Shown here one piece after another: positions 1 to 11,714 of a DNA stretch of 64,000 nt (within the stretch, counting starts at the first letter, position 1; each line of letters begins with the position of its first letter). Origin of the DNA: Persicaria tinctoria (taxonomy: Eukaryota > Streptophyta > Magnoliopsida > Caryophyllales > Polygonaceae); the NCBI GenBank assembly GCA_037127255.1, contig JBANSL010000009.1, positions 41,082,475 to 41,146,474 of the forward strand. Direction: 5' to 3'. Position numbers and translations under genes: made by a program. The notes beneath the pieces were generated by a model. It was not told the DNA's origin. It ran no database searches and saw only the letters and a program-made list of their open reading frames with translations.

Positions 1-2
1 AT

Positions 3-2964
3 CAAGTTGTTGCTACTGGGGTTGAAGCAAAGGGCATGTATGTCTTGAAGATCACTGGTGTTGAAAGATTGGGTGTGCCAAGTATTATATCTTTAAATAA
101 TGTCAAGTTGAGTTGTAATAAGCTACGGATTCTGCATGCTAGATTGGGTAATATGACTTTTTCAAAACTACATCATATTTTGGATTGTAAGCCAGATATT
201 CAAGATCTGAGTTGTGATGCTTGTAATATGACTAAGATACACAAGTTGAGGTTTGACAGAAGTGACAACATTTCTAATTCTCTTTTTCAGTTGATTCATA
301 TGGATGTTTGGGGACCATACAAGGTTCCTTCCATTTGTGGTGACAAATATTTTTTGACCATATTGGATGATTTTTCTAGATCCACTTGGACTTATCTGAT
401 GCAAGATAAGTTACAGGTTGTGAGATTGATCGATAGCTTTCTGAACATGGTTGAGAACCAATTCCAAGTGTCTGTCAAGATTGTTAGAACAGACAATGGA
501 ACTGAGTTCACTCAAAAGGGTTGTGTGGATTTGTTTGCCAGCAAAGGTATTTTGCATCAAAGATCAGCTCCTGGGGTCCATGAGCAGAATGGTAGGGTAG
601 AAAGAAAGCATAGGCATTTACTAGAAACTGCAAGGGCCATCAGACTACATGCTGGTCTTCCTATTAAGTTTTGGGGAGATTGTGTCTTGAGTGCTACACA
701 TCTTATTAATAAGATGCCTTCTTCTATTTTGAATTGGAAATCACCGTTTGAAATTTTATACAGAACTGCACCTTCCTATGATTTGCTCAGAGTGGTAGGG
801 TGTTTGTGTTATACCTTTCAACCAAATGATCACAGAGATAAGTTTGGAACATTAGCTAGGAGATGTGTTTTTTTGGGATATCCTCCAGGCATGAAGGCCT
901 ACAAATTGTTTGATCTAGAAAGAAAGACTATAATTATAAGTAGACATGAGAAATTTGAGGAAACCATCTTTCCTTTTAAGCAGCAAGCACTCACCTCTCC
1001 ACCCTCTTCCTCTCTTCCTTGTGTTGTTCACTGGTCAGATGATATTGATATGCTTCACCCTGTGATAAGCCAACCTGATAATCCAGTTAATGGACACTCT
1101 CCTACTAATACTGGTCATTCTAGAAGTAGTGGATCACTTGTTGATGTAGTTCCTGAGTCTGTGGCCATTAGTGCATCATCTCCAGTCCATAATCACAATC
1201 TTGAGAGTCAGACTCTGAATCCTAAGCAGGTTATTCAACCTAGAGTTCTTCATAGGCAAACTAGAATCCCTGCTAGACTACAAGATTATGTTATTTCAAA
1301 TGCTCATGGAAGGGGTCATTCTATGGTAGAATCATCCTTTTCAGAATCATTTGTTGTATTCTCTTCATGCAATCTCGAACATCTGTCACCAGAATACATT
1401 CATTCCTTTTTCCACATGTGTTCTATATTTGAGCCTCATTCTTATGCCCAGGTTAAAGGTATCACAGAGTGGGAACATGCCATGGCAGTTGAGCTTCAGG
1501 CTCTCACAAGTAATCACACTTGGTCACTCACTCCACTCCCTGATGGCAAGAGAGCCATAGGTTGCAAATGGGTTTATAAGATCAAGTATAAACCTGATGG
1601 CACAGTGGAAAGGTTCAAGGCTCGAATAGTGGCTAAAGGATTTAACCAGATCAAAGATAAAGACTACAAACAAACTTTCTCTCCTGTTGCTAAGTTGTCT
1701 ACAGTTCGAGTTATTTTAGCTTTAGCTGCTAGCAAAGGTTGGGTTTTGCATCAATTAGATGTTAATAATGCTTTTATTCATGGTTATTTGGAAGAGGAGG
1801 TCTATATGCTACCTCCCCTGGTTTTGTGGTGCCTAAGGATCATGTCTGTAAGCTACAAAGATCTCTATATGAGCTTAAACAAGCTAGTAGGTAGTGGAAC
1901 CATGAACTTACCAAGTTCATGATCAGGTTAGGGTATGTACAGTCAGTTCATGACTACTCATTATTTGTTATATCTTCCAAAGGAGCCATGACAATAGCAT
2001 TGGTGTATGTTGATGATATGCTTCTTCTAGGAAATTCAGACTCTGAGATCAAGGCAACCAAAGATGCCCTTCATCAGCTGTTCACCATTAAAGATTTACG
2101 GGCGGCCAAATACTTTTTAGGAATGGAAATTGCCAAATCCTCTCAAGGTATTCTTCTTAATCAAAGAAAGTATGTCTTAGACATCCTTAAAGATGCACAT
2201 ATGGAGGGAGGCAAATCCACTGAATTTCCAATGCAACATGGAACTAGATTGTCTTCTATTATTGGTGATCCTATATCCAATCCGGAAGATTATAGAAGAC
2301 TTGTTGGTAGGCTTCTATACCTTACCTTAACTCGCCCTGACATTTCATATTCAGTTCAACAGTTAAACTAATTTTTGCAAAACCCTTTGAAACCTCAATG
2401 GGATGCTGCTTTCTATTGGCTGAGATACCTCAAAGAAAGCTACAATTTTGCTCTATCTTATTCAGCTTCATCGTCCTTCATTGTTAAGGCTTACACTGAT
2501 GCAGACTGGGGTAACTGTCTAGACACAGGTCGATCTCTTTCGGGTTATTGTGTATTCCTTGGGACTTCCTTAGTGCCTTGGAAGACAACAAAGCAGAAAG
2601 TTGTCTCCAAATCCTCCACAGAAAGTGAGTAAAGGAGTATGTCTGCTACAACTAGTGAATTGGTATGGCTTGAATGAGTTTTAAGTGATCTGGGCATTCA
2701 GATACGGCTTCCTCTCACTCTGTATTGTGATAATAAGTCTGCTCAGCAGCTTGTAGTTAACCCAGTGTTTCATGAGCGTACCAAACCTGTGAGAATTGAT
2801 CTCACTTCATCCGAGAGATGGTGCAACAGGGATTCATTCAAACTGCACATGTGTCCTCTTCCCTTCAAGTAGCAGACATTATGAACAAGGCATTGGGTGC
2901 CAAACAACATTGTTTTCTTCAGTCCAAGCTTGGCCTTGTTGTGCCTTATGTGGGTCAAGCTTGA
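3..2964 (+). pseudogene. Copia element A pol polyprotein, 5'-truncated by window and broken
   Basis: Ty1/Copia polyprotein entering at the window edge inside the GAG-pre-integrase region. Order seen: pre-integrase HxxxH/CxxC region (about 90-240), integrase with all three catalytic residues (Asp in MDVWGP near 302, Asp in TDNGTEF near 490, Glu in EQNGRVER near 590), reverse transcriptase from about 1550 with YVDDM near 2010, and RNase H with TDADW near 2500. The C-terminus ends at the TGA at 2962-2964, overlapping the polypurine tract. Lesions: a frameshift near 1815, a TAG near 1893, TAA at 2369-2371, TAA near 2630 and TGA near 2677. In the family this protein cuts, reverse-transcribes and integrates the element; this copy cannot make a full product. 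Gag and protease lie outside the window. Copia assignment is secure because integrase precedes RT. Confidence 0.93.
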
Positions 2965-3242
2965 GGGGGGTATATGAATATATGTAGTTAGTTTATATAC
3001 ATTTTACATTTCATATAGCTGCAACATTATATTGTAATAAGCCAAAGTCTGTAAGGGCATTTTGGTCTTTTAACATTTGGACAGTTTAGGACCCTTATAG
3101 ATAGATCTGGTGTGAGCGGGAGAGTTTGTTACGTTTTGCAGTTGAAAGTTGTTTTGTACTCTTGAGCTCAGCTCTTCAATGGAGTTCAGTTTCTCCCTTT
3201 GATCTTCATCTTTCCTCATTGTATTACACTTTGTTTTGTCCA
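2961..3242 (+). repeat. Polypurine tract and probable 3' LTR of Copia element A
   Basis: A purine tract (TTGAGGGGGG, 2961-2970) directly follows the pol stop codon and primes plus-strand synthesis in this family. The LTR should start within 2971-2975 and probably ends near 3242 (TCCA). The 5' LTR is outside the window, so neither boundary can be proven by comparison. The last 120 bases or so are shared with the inverted copy at 3645-3764. Confidence 0.55.
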
Positions 3243-3764
3243 AAAACTATATAATATTATTTCATTATATTAATTACACAAAATCATTTCATATTATTTT
3301 TATAAAAAAACAACGGGATTAATTAAAAACTTTTTTAAAAAATACATAGTTCCAAATATATGAATTTGTTTCGGAGCAACCCCCTCCCTCTCTCTATATA
3401 TATAATGAAAAATATTTTTTATATAATAATCTTAATTTTTGGATTCTCAACCAATCAAATAGTTTTCATTATATATATAGAGAGAGGGAGGGGGTTGCTC
3501 CGAAACAAATTCATATATTTGAAACTATGTATTTTTTAAAAAAAGTTTTGAATTAATTAATCCCATTGTTTTTTTATAAAAATAATATGAAATGATTTTT
3601 TGTAATAAATATAATGAAATAATATTATATATTTTTTCTACTAAACAAAGTGTAATACGGTGAGGAAAGATGGAGATCAAAGGGAGAAATTGAACTCCAT
3701 TGAAGAGGTGAGCTCAAGAGTAAAAAACAACTTTCAACTGCAAAACGTAACAAACTCTCCTCCC
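3118..3764. repeat. Long inverted repeat (fold-back) that includes the LTR tail
   Basis: Left arm about 3118-3412 and right arm about 3463-3764 are reverse complements over some 295 bp with small indels, around a 50-base centre. The left arm begins inside the 3' LTR of element A (TTTGTTACGTTTTGCAG at 3125) and runs past the LTR end into flanking AT-rich sequence, so the inversion-duplication spans the LTR boundary. A third short copy of arm sequence follows at 3764-3790. Transcription would give a near-perfect hairpin RNA. Confidence 0.85.
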
Positions 3765-3952
3765 ATATATTTGGAACTATGTATTTTTTTAAAAAAAAGA
3801 CCTTGTTAGCAATGAGCTCTCCTCCTCCGGTCCTCTTTCCCAACAGTTTACACATCATCCCCTTGATTTATGATTTCAGAGAGTTGATTGGTGAAGGTAG
3901 CAACTCATTTTTAGGAGTAGTGTGTTCGTGTTTGATTTTCCAAAATTAGGCT

Positions 3953-3957
3953 TTAGG
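3953..3957. repeat. Target site duplication TTAGG, left copy (Copia element B)
   Basis: TTAGG lies immediately before the LTR start TGTAACG at 3958 and is repeated at 12206-12210 immediately after the LTR end TTTTACA. A matching 5-bp duplication fixes both ends of element B. Confidence 0.92.
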
Positions 3958-4371
3958 TGTAACGATACGTGTTAATTTCCTATGTCTTGTATGCTTGTTA
4001 TTGTTGGATTTCCAGCATTACAAACTCAGCTTGAGGGGGAGTGTTGGATAAATTGGTTTTACTTTTATGTCATAAGTTAGTTGGTTGTTGCATTTAATGT
4101 GTTGCTTTAGTTTTAATTTTCTAGCTGTAGGTTTATATTTCCTAAGCTGCTTTTTCTAGAGTTATTATGTCTTTTGTAGCTTTACTTTTCAGACTTTGTA
4201 GCTTCTCTTGTAAGCTTCAAAGGTCATCTCTTGTCTTTAAATAGTTGTTTTCTCCTTGAATAATATGATAAGACAATATGAAGAAGAACTTAAACTTCTC
4301 TTTGTTCTTCCTCAAGATCCTCCCAAGATTTGTTGTTTCCGCATCTATGATTTCAGTTTAGAAATCTAACA

Positions 4372-4383
4372 TGGTATCAGAGC
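4372..4383 (+). other. Primer binding site (tRNA-iMet)
   Basis: TGGTATCAGAGC abuts the LTR end. It is the classic plant Copia primer site, complementary to the initiator Met tRNA 3' end. Confidence 0.95.
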
Positions 4384-4424
4384 TTAAGGTGTTCTCCTAA
4401 GCTTATTTTTTTCTTATTTCTTCA

Positions 4425-4885
4425 GCCTTAATTGCTGAAACATTCTACCAATTCTGTTTCATCCACCCATCGTTTCAACCTTCATTGCTAAACAGTTTGT
4501 TTGTGCCTCCGGCCTTCATTGCTGGAAACTTCTCCTGTTTTTCAGCCTTCATTGCTGAAATGTCTTTCTAATTTCTCAAGCCTTCATTGCTCGAGAATCT
4601 TTTCCTGTTTTCTCAGCCTTCATTGCTGGAAAAAATTGTTTATGGTTCCAACCTTCGTTGCTGAAACATTTAACATTCTTCAACAATAGGCTGAAATAAC
4701 TTTCTGGTTTTGAGAACCATTTCCTCTTTTCTTCAACCTTTACTCTCACATCTCTTATGTTTTTGGCCTTCATTGCTGAAATTACTTTTTGATTTCTCAT
4801 GCCTACATCGCTGGGAATGTTTTCTGATTCTTCAGCCTTCATTGCCGAAGAATGCTCAAGGTTTCAGCCATCATTGCTGAATCTG
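4425..4885 (+). repeat. Degenerate repeats (CCTTCATTGCTGAAA) inside the young LTR element
   Basis: The motif GCCTTCATTGCTGAAA recurs about ten times at intervals of roughly 40-60 bases, each with small changes. It is itself imperfectly palindromic (TTCAGC...GCTGAA). It fills the 5' half of the interior where gag would lie in an autonomous relative. Function unknown; it could be an RNA packaging or structural region. Confidence 0.8.
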
Positions 4886-6628
4886 TCCTTTATTGTGTGT
4901 GTGACATCATGTCATTGCAGAAGAGATTAATGTTGCTATTGGCTCTTATCCAGATCTAGGGTTTCATCTTTTCCCTGGTTCGATTTGGTTCTTTGCCGGT
5001 TCACTTCTCAGATTTCTTGAATGTATTTGGTTCCTAGATCTCGCTGTTCATTGCTACTGAGGGTTCTCTCTTTCAGACTTGTTCTGATAGTTCCTTGAGT
5101 TTGACTAGGTGCTGATGCTAGAACGGCTGGTGCTATTGTCTTGGACTCTGGCTCGTTTTGATTGGTGTTTGATGGCATTGCTATTCCAAGGCTGAAAATC
5201 TTGATGTTTGCTGATGAACTTCTGGTGCTACAACAACATTCTCCAAGGAGTGGCAGCCATGTTCATCTATGTTCAAGCAATTTGAAGAGCTATTTCCAAG
5301 CTGAGTTTGAGGGGGAGTGTTGGATTTCCAGCATTACAAACTCAGCTTGAGGGGGAGTGTTGGATAAATTGGTTTTACTTTTATGTCATAAGTTAGTTGG
5401 TTGTTGCATTTAATGTGTTGCTTTAGTTTTAATTTTCTAGCTGTAGGTTTATATTTCCTAAGCTGCTTTTTCTAGAGTTATTATGTCTTTTGTAGCTTTA
5501 CTTTTCAGACATTGTAGCTTCTCTTGTAAGCTTCAAAGGTCATCTCTTGTCTTTAAATAGTTGTTTTCTCCTTGAATAATATGATAAGACAATATGAAGA
5601 AGAACTTAAACTTCTCTTTGTTCTTCCTCAAGATCCTCCCAAGATTTGTTGTTTCCGCATCTATGATTTCAGTTTAGAAATCTAACAGTTATGTTACTTG
5701 TATTGTTGTGTGTATGCTTGTAACATGTATGTATATAATGATCATACATATTGCATATAGGAAACATATATACTATGTATGGAAGCATACTTTATCTTAT
5801 ACTCGACTGAGTCGTATTGAGCTATGAGAGCTTGATCCTCTAACAAGTATAGGTATAAAGTATGATGTGATAATAAATATGTAATATATGCTACACTCTA
5901 TGTATAATATGTATAATGTAATGGGCTTTAGCCCATTACAGAGGATTAGGCCCATGGTTGTAATTGAGAGGAGTTGAGGAGCCCAAAGCTTGAGCCCGGT
6001 TCCATCTCTTGAGCTCGACACACTTTGATGGAACGCAGCGTTTCACTTTGGTTGGAGATCTCCAAGGTGACCTAGCTATATAAGCTCCTTTCAAAGCTTG
6101 TTTGTCGTCATACTGTTTCGTGCTCTCTCTCTCTCTTCATCTTCCAGAAAGCTCTCTTCTAGGGTTTCTAGGGTTTGGTGTTCCTCTCCCCTTGCCTGAA
6201 GATTCTTCGAGTTGAGGAAGCAAAGAAGGTGGCCGAAAGTGTCCCTAGTGGTTCTCTGGTGGTCGTCGCTCCAAGCTCTGGGCAACAGCTCTCCTCTCCA
6301 GGCGATCTAGGGTTCGAGATCGAAGACTTCTTCGATCTCTTGGTTCCCACACAGGGATATTCTCTTTCTCTCTTGTTTTCTGATCTCATGCATGTCTAGA
6401 TCTAGGAGTTTTGTATCTCTTTACTTGATCTGTCCCTGTACGAACTCATTATAGTGGATTTGGCCAACTCTTGAGGCCCCGTGGATGTAGGCATAGCCGA
6501 ACCACGTAAAATCGTTTATGTTCGTTCTTTGGCTTGCTTGATTCGATCAGATCTGTGTTTCTTATGCTCGATTTCATACGCTTCCGCATATTCGCCTATC
6601 TCGTTTTCAATCTTTAGGTTTTACAACG

Positions 6629-6640
6629 TGGTATTAGAGC
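6629..6640 (+). other. Primer binding site of Copia B (one-base variant)
   Basis: TGGTATTAGAGC follows the 5' LTR end by three bases. It differs from the plant iMet primer site by one C-to-T change. Confidence 0.85.
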
Positions 6641-6973
6641 TTGAGTGTCTCGCTCTCGATTTCCTGGCTCATTCTTGAGTTCTAGGGATAGAGAACGAAC
6701 GTAGGGCCTCGGACGGACCTAAAAGGCGACATCGCTGGTGCCGAACCCCCCCCCCCCCCCACGTGATGTACCACACCCTTGTTTGCTAGATATAGGGCTA
6801 TGTGCTTTATTTCTGGCTTCTGGTGGGTATATCTATTTTTTATCTTGCTTGTTTTTGCAATATTTGAATAGACCTACTTGGTTTCTTGTTAAGATTCAAG
6901 GTTTTCTTGAATCTGTAAGTGTTTTATCCATATACTAACTTGGTTTCTTTGTTTTTAGGAGGTATTGGTTATA

Positions 6974-7264
6974 ATGGGTGACAAAGGCACCTATCTCAAG
7001 CCCTTCAATGGCCACACTGATTTTGCTCTGTGGCAAATTAAAATGAAGGCACTCTTGATAAAAGAAAAATGTTGGGTTGATGTGACTAATAAGTTTCCTG
7101 ATGGAACTACAAAGGAAAAAATCATGGAAACTGATGAACAGGCCCATAGTGAGATCATGTTGCGCTTAGGAGATGAAGTTGCTAGACAGGTTCTTAATCT
7201 TGAGACAGCTGAGAAGTTGTGGAATGGGTTAGATGCCCTCTACTCAACATTGTGTGTTGTTATT
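6974..7264 (+). pseudogene. Copia B gag, N-terminal part
   Basis: Starts ATGGGTGAC at 6974, giving MGDKGTYLKPFNGHTDFALW, a typical Copia gag start with the conserved FxGxxDFxxW pattern (an upstream in-frame ATG at 6965 is less likely). The frame reads to GLDALY near 7245 and then breaks; the next recognisable gag piece (LLNALPAQFDTFKD, from 7260) is in another frame. Compared with family gags, roughly the central 60 codons are missing, so an internal deletion and frameshift both lie near 7245-7262. Confidence 0.85.
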
Positions 7265-10200
7265 AAATGCTTTGCCTGCTCAGTTTGACACTTTTAAAGA
7301 TGTGGTTCAATATAGCACTGATAAATTGGAGAAAAAGGTTATCCTTGAGTCCATTACTCAGAAAAATGATGCTTTAAAAGTGTTTAGAAACAAGTATGAG
7401 TCTAAATCCGATACCAAAACTGAGAATAAGAATGAAGTTCTTGTTTCTAAAGGTAGGTTCAGAGGCAATAAGCCTAATAACAACCAAAACCAAAACAGGA
7501 ATAAGCCTAAGAAGGACAATGGTAAGCCTGAGTCTAGCCAACATGGTAAATCTGATAAGCAAGATAAACCTCACTTGATATGTTCTTACTGCTCTAAGTC
7601 TGGTCATATTGAAAAACATTGTTTTAAAAGAAAAAGAGATGAAAAAGTTGCTGGAAAGCAACCTAATGTATCTACTGTGTTTGAATCCCATTCTTATTAT
7701 ACTCATGAAGTTCTTGCATTATTGAATACTGCGGATTCTAATACCTGGAATTTGGATTCTGGATGTACCATGCATGCTACTTATCACAAGTCTTGGTTTC
7801 ATGATCTTAAATGCTTTGATGGTGGCACTGTGATGCTTGGTAATCATTTTGTGCTTAAAATTAAAGGTGTTGGATCCATTGCTTTAAAGATGTTTGATAA
7901 TGTGGTTAGAGTTATTAAGGATGGTAAATGGGTTCCTTCTTTGAGAAGAAATCTTATGTCTGAAAGTGCTCTTAAAGAATTGCATTATGATGTGTTCAGT
8001 TCTAAAGGTGTGAGAGTTGTTACTAAGGATGGTAAGCCTGTTATTAAGTGCATTAGAAAAGGTAGCTTATATGAACTTCATGCTACTCTTGTGATGAACT
8101 TCTCTGCTGCTTTTCTTATTGCTTCTAACTCTGTGAAAACCATGTATTTAAGTGAAACTCTTACGTGGCATAACAGGTTAGGTCATTTAGGCAATAAGGG
8201 TTTGGAACATTTGCATAAATCTTGCATTCTCAACTCTAAACCTTGCACCATTTATTTATGTGAAAATTGTGTGCTTGGTAAACATACTAGGAAAAGTTTT
8301 AAATCCTTTGTGCATATCTCAACTGCTCCTCTGGATTATATACATTCTGAACTATGGGGCCCTGTCCAAGTTTCTACTGTTGGTCATAAAAGGTATTTCA
8401 TGTCCCTTGTTGATCACTATAGTAGGTATGTTTGGGTTTATCTGTTGAGAACTAAATATGAGGCTTTTGAAACTTTCAAGATGTGGAAAACTAGAGTTGA
8501 AAAAGAAACTAGATTATCTATTAAATGTTTGAAAACTGAAAATGGCTTGGAGTTTTGCAATTCTGTGTTTAATGCATTCTGTCAAGAGCATGGTATTAAG
8601 AGGCATTTAAACATTCCTGGAACCCCTCAGCAAAATGGTACAGCTGAGAGGTTGAACAGGACTCTTCTTGAAAAGGCTAAATGCATGTTAATCTCTTCTG
8701 GTTTGAAACATAGTCTACGGGGTGAAGCTGTGGTTACTTCTGCTTATTTGATTAATAGAACTCCTTCCTCTGTAATTGCTTTTAAAACACCTTATGAGTT
8801 ATGGACTAAAAGAATACCTAAACTTGATCATATCAAACCTTTTGGTTGCACTATTTTCTCTTATGTCAATCAAGGTAAATTGGAACCCAGATCACATAAG
8901 TGTGTTCTGCTGGGGTATCCTGAAGGTGTCAAAGGGTATAAACTTTTAATTGTCCAACCTGGTGTATACAAAACAATTGTGAGTAGGAATGTTATCTGTA
9001 ATGAGCATGAATTCCACTTCAAAAGGGCTTCTGCTTCTGTGCTTCATGAGACTGACTTGCAGGTACAAGAAGGTGATCAGTTCTATGTTCCAAAGAACAT
9101 GGATTCTTATTCTGATGATGAGTTTGACAGTGGTTATTCTACCCCCTCCCCTCCTCTCTCTATTTCTTCTTCTGCCCCTCCTGCTTTTGTGATTGTGCAA
9201 CCTTACCAATTGGGTAGGGAAGCAATTAATGAATCTGTTTTGCCTCCCTCTTCTGTTTCTCCTACTTCTGTGGATGAGGATATTGTTGTTGAATCTGTGT
9301 CTGCTTCTGGTTCTGGCAATTCTAGTTCTTCAGATGCTTTAAGACATGATTTAACCGATTGGCAATTAACTAGGGATAGGAGTCATATGACTGTCATTCC
9401 TAATAAGAGACTCATTAATAACATTGTTGAGTTTGCTTGTCTTGTTTCTTCTGTGGTTTAAAAATATACTCCTGAAACTTATAACCAAGCTGTTAAATGT
9501 GCTCACTTTAAATACTGGAAGAATGTTATGGATGAAGAAATAGATTCTATGAGAGTTAATAAAACCTGGACTTTGGTTCCTAAACCCGTTGATGCTAGAC
9601 TGATTGATTGTAAATGGATCTTCAAGCTTAAAAAGGGAATTTCTAAGTCCGACCCCCTAGATAGAAAGCTAGGTTGGTTGCTAAAGGTTTTACTCAAAGG
9701 GAAGGAGAAGATTACAATGAGATCTTTGCTCTTGTTGTGAAATATAAGACTCTTAGATTGTTGCTTGCTATGACTGCTGTCTATGACTTTGAGCTTGAAC
9801 AAATGGATGTTAAAACTGCTTTTCTTCATGGTGACTTGGATGAGACTATATACATGAAACAGCCTAAGGGCTTCATTGATTCTGTTCATCCTAACTATGC
9901 CTACTTGCTTAATAAATCTATATATGGCTTGAAACAGTCTCCACGACAGTGGAATATCAAGTTTGATAGATGTATGAGGTTTAGCTTGGGTTTTAAGAGA
10001 AGTAAGTTTGATACATGTTTGTATTTCAAAGGTTTGAAGCATGCAAGTCCTTTATTATATGTTCTTTTATATGTTGATGACATCCTGCTTATTTCTAAGT
10101 CTCTTGATGGCATTATTGACATTAAAAAGAACCTGCAAAAGCATTTTGATATGAAGGATCTAGGCATTGCTAAGAAAATTCTGGGCATGTCAATTGTTAG

Positions 10201-11044
10201 GGATAGAAAGCATAAGAAGCTTTGGTTGCATCAATGTGATTATGTTCAGAAGGTGCTTGATAGATTTCATGTGACTGGTGATAAAGTGAATAACATTCCT
10301 CTTGGTCCTCACCTTGACTTGACTAAGCTTAAAGAAAAAATGTCTATGGTTGAGTTTAAAAGGATGAAATCTATCCCATATGATGATGCTATTGGGTCTG
10401 CTATGTATTCCATGATATGCACTAGACCTGATTTAGCATTTGCAATTAGCACACTTAGTAGGTATATGTCTGAACCTACTGAGAAGAATTGGTTATCAAT
10501 GAAATATCTTCTTAAATATTTTCTTGGATCTGTGAAATTATCTCTGTTATATGCTGAGCATTCTTCCTCTTATGACTTGCATGGTTTTGTTGATGCTGAC
10601 TATGCTAGCAGCAAGGATACCATGAAATCCATTACTTCCTATGTTTATACATGGGCTGGTAACTGTATTTCCTGGAAGTCCCAGCAGCAACCTATAGTTG
10701 CATTATCCTCCACTGGGGCAGAGTACATTGCAACTACTGAGGCTTGTAAAGAGGCCATCTCGTTGCAAGGTATTCTGAAAGAGATTGAGAAGAAGCACTA
10801 TACTACTGTTTTGCATATAGATAGTCAAAGTGCTCTTTACTTATGTCGTGACCCCATGTATCATGAAAGAACTAAGCATATAGATGTGAGATATCATTTT
10901 ATAAGGGAAAAAGTTGAAGATAATGTGATTCACGTTAAGAAGATTGAAGGTAGATATAATCCTGTAGATTTTGGTACAAAAATTGTTCCTCGTGATAAGT
11001 TTTTTTATTGCAGGAACTTCCTCCATTTGGAGGAGCTCACCTGA
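7260..11044 (+). pseudogene. Copia B gag C-terminus and pol polyprotein, broken
   Basis: Domains in order: gag tail, CCHC zinc knuckle (CSYCSKSGHIEKHC, 7581-7622), aspartic protease with DSG (7758), pre-integrase, integrase, RT with YVDD (10070-10081), RNase H with DADY (about 10590) ending at TGA 11042-11044. Integrase is unusual: the first catalytic Asp is Glu (HSELWGP, codon 8349-8351) and the second is Glu (TENGLEF, 8538-8540); the third Glu (QQNGTAER, 8646-8648) remains. Lesions: in-frame TAA at 9459-9461 before RT, and a frameshift plus TAG near 9660. The protein would normally perform proteolysis, reverse transcription and integration in the virus-like particle; this copy is dead. Confidence 0.93.
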
Positions 11045-11151
11045 TCTGTTCTGTTCTGTGAGTGTGGGCTAAGGACGGACCTGGCATAAGAATCCACTTG
11101 ATATGAAGTTGAGTCTACCTAGTGCAAGACTTAGAAAATTACAGGGGCATT

Positions 11152-11637
11152 TGTAATGATATGTGTTAATTTCCTATGTCTTGTATGCTTGTTTGTATTG
11201 GTGTGTGTATGCTTGTAACATGTATGTATATGATGATCATACATATTGCATATAGGAAACATATATACTATGTATGGATGCATACTTTATCTTATACTCG
11301 ACTGAGTCGTATTGAGCTATGAGAGCTTGATCCTCTAACGAGTATAGGTATAAAGTATGGTGTGATAATACATATGTAATATATGCTACACTATATGTAT
11401 AATATGTATAATGTAAGAGAGACATTATATTTCTCGGTATTGGGCTTTAGCCCATTACAGAAGATTAGGCGCATGGTTGTTGAGAGGAGTTGAGGAGCCC
11501 AAAGCTTGAGCCCGGTTCCATCTCTTGAGCTCGGCACACTTTGATGGAATGCAGCATTTCACTTTGGTTGGAGCTCTCCAGGTTGACCTAGCTATATAAG
11601 CTCCATTCGGAGCTTGTTTGTCGGCGTACTGTTTCGT

Positions 11638-11714
<77 letters not shown>

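Larger units (their letters stand above)
4002..5687 (+). mobile_element. Young non-autonomous Copia-type LTR element nested in an LTR
   Basis: Terminal repeats of 370 bp (4002-4371 and 5318-5687) start TGTTGGAT and end TCTAACA. By eye they differ at one base (T at the 5' copy, A at the 3' copy, in the motif CAGAC(T/A)TTGTAG or its equivalent near 5510). Direct repeats GTTAT flank it (3997-4001, 5688-5692). A perfect iMet primer site TGGTATCAGAGC follows the 5' LTR at 4372-4383, and a purine tract GTTTGAGGGGGAG (5305-5317) precedes the 3' LTR. The 946-bp interior has no gag or pol, so movement needs enzymes in trans. Near-identical LTRs mean a recent insertion. Confidence 0.95.
3958..6625 (+). 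repeat. 5' LTR of Copia B, interrupted
   Basis: Starts TGTAACG and ends TTTTACA. Excluding the nested element and its duplicated GTTAT, the LTR is about 977 bp. It should hold the element's promoter; a CTATATAAG TATA-like box is visible at about 6075. A short CT run occurs at 6123-6137, far shorter than in the 3' copy. Confidence 0.92.

Noticed and set aside
4042..4371. 330-bp LTR starting at TGTTGGATAAAT
   Set aside because: No target duplication fits this start; GTTAT fits the start 40 bases upstream at 4002.
6738..6770. Run of C residues (about 6747-6760) as a regulatory element
   Set aside because: Simple homopolymer in the leader of a dead Copia element.
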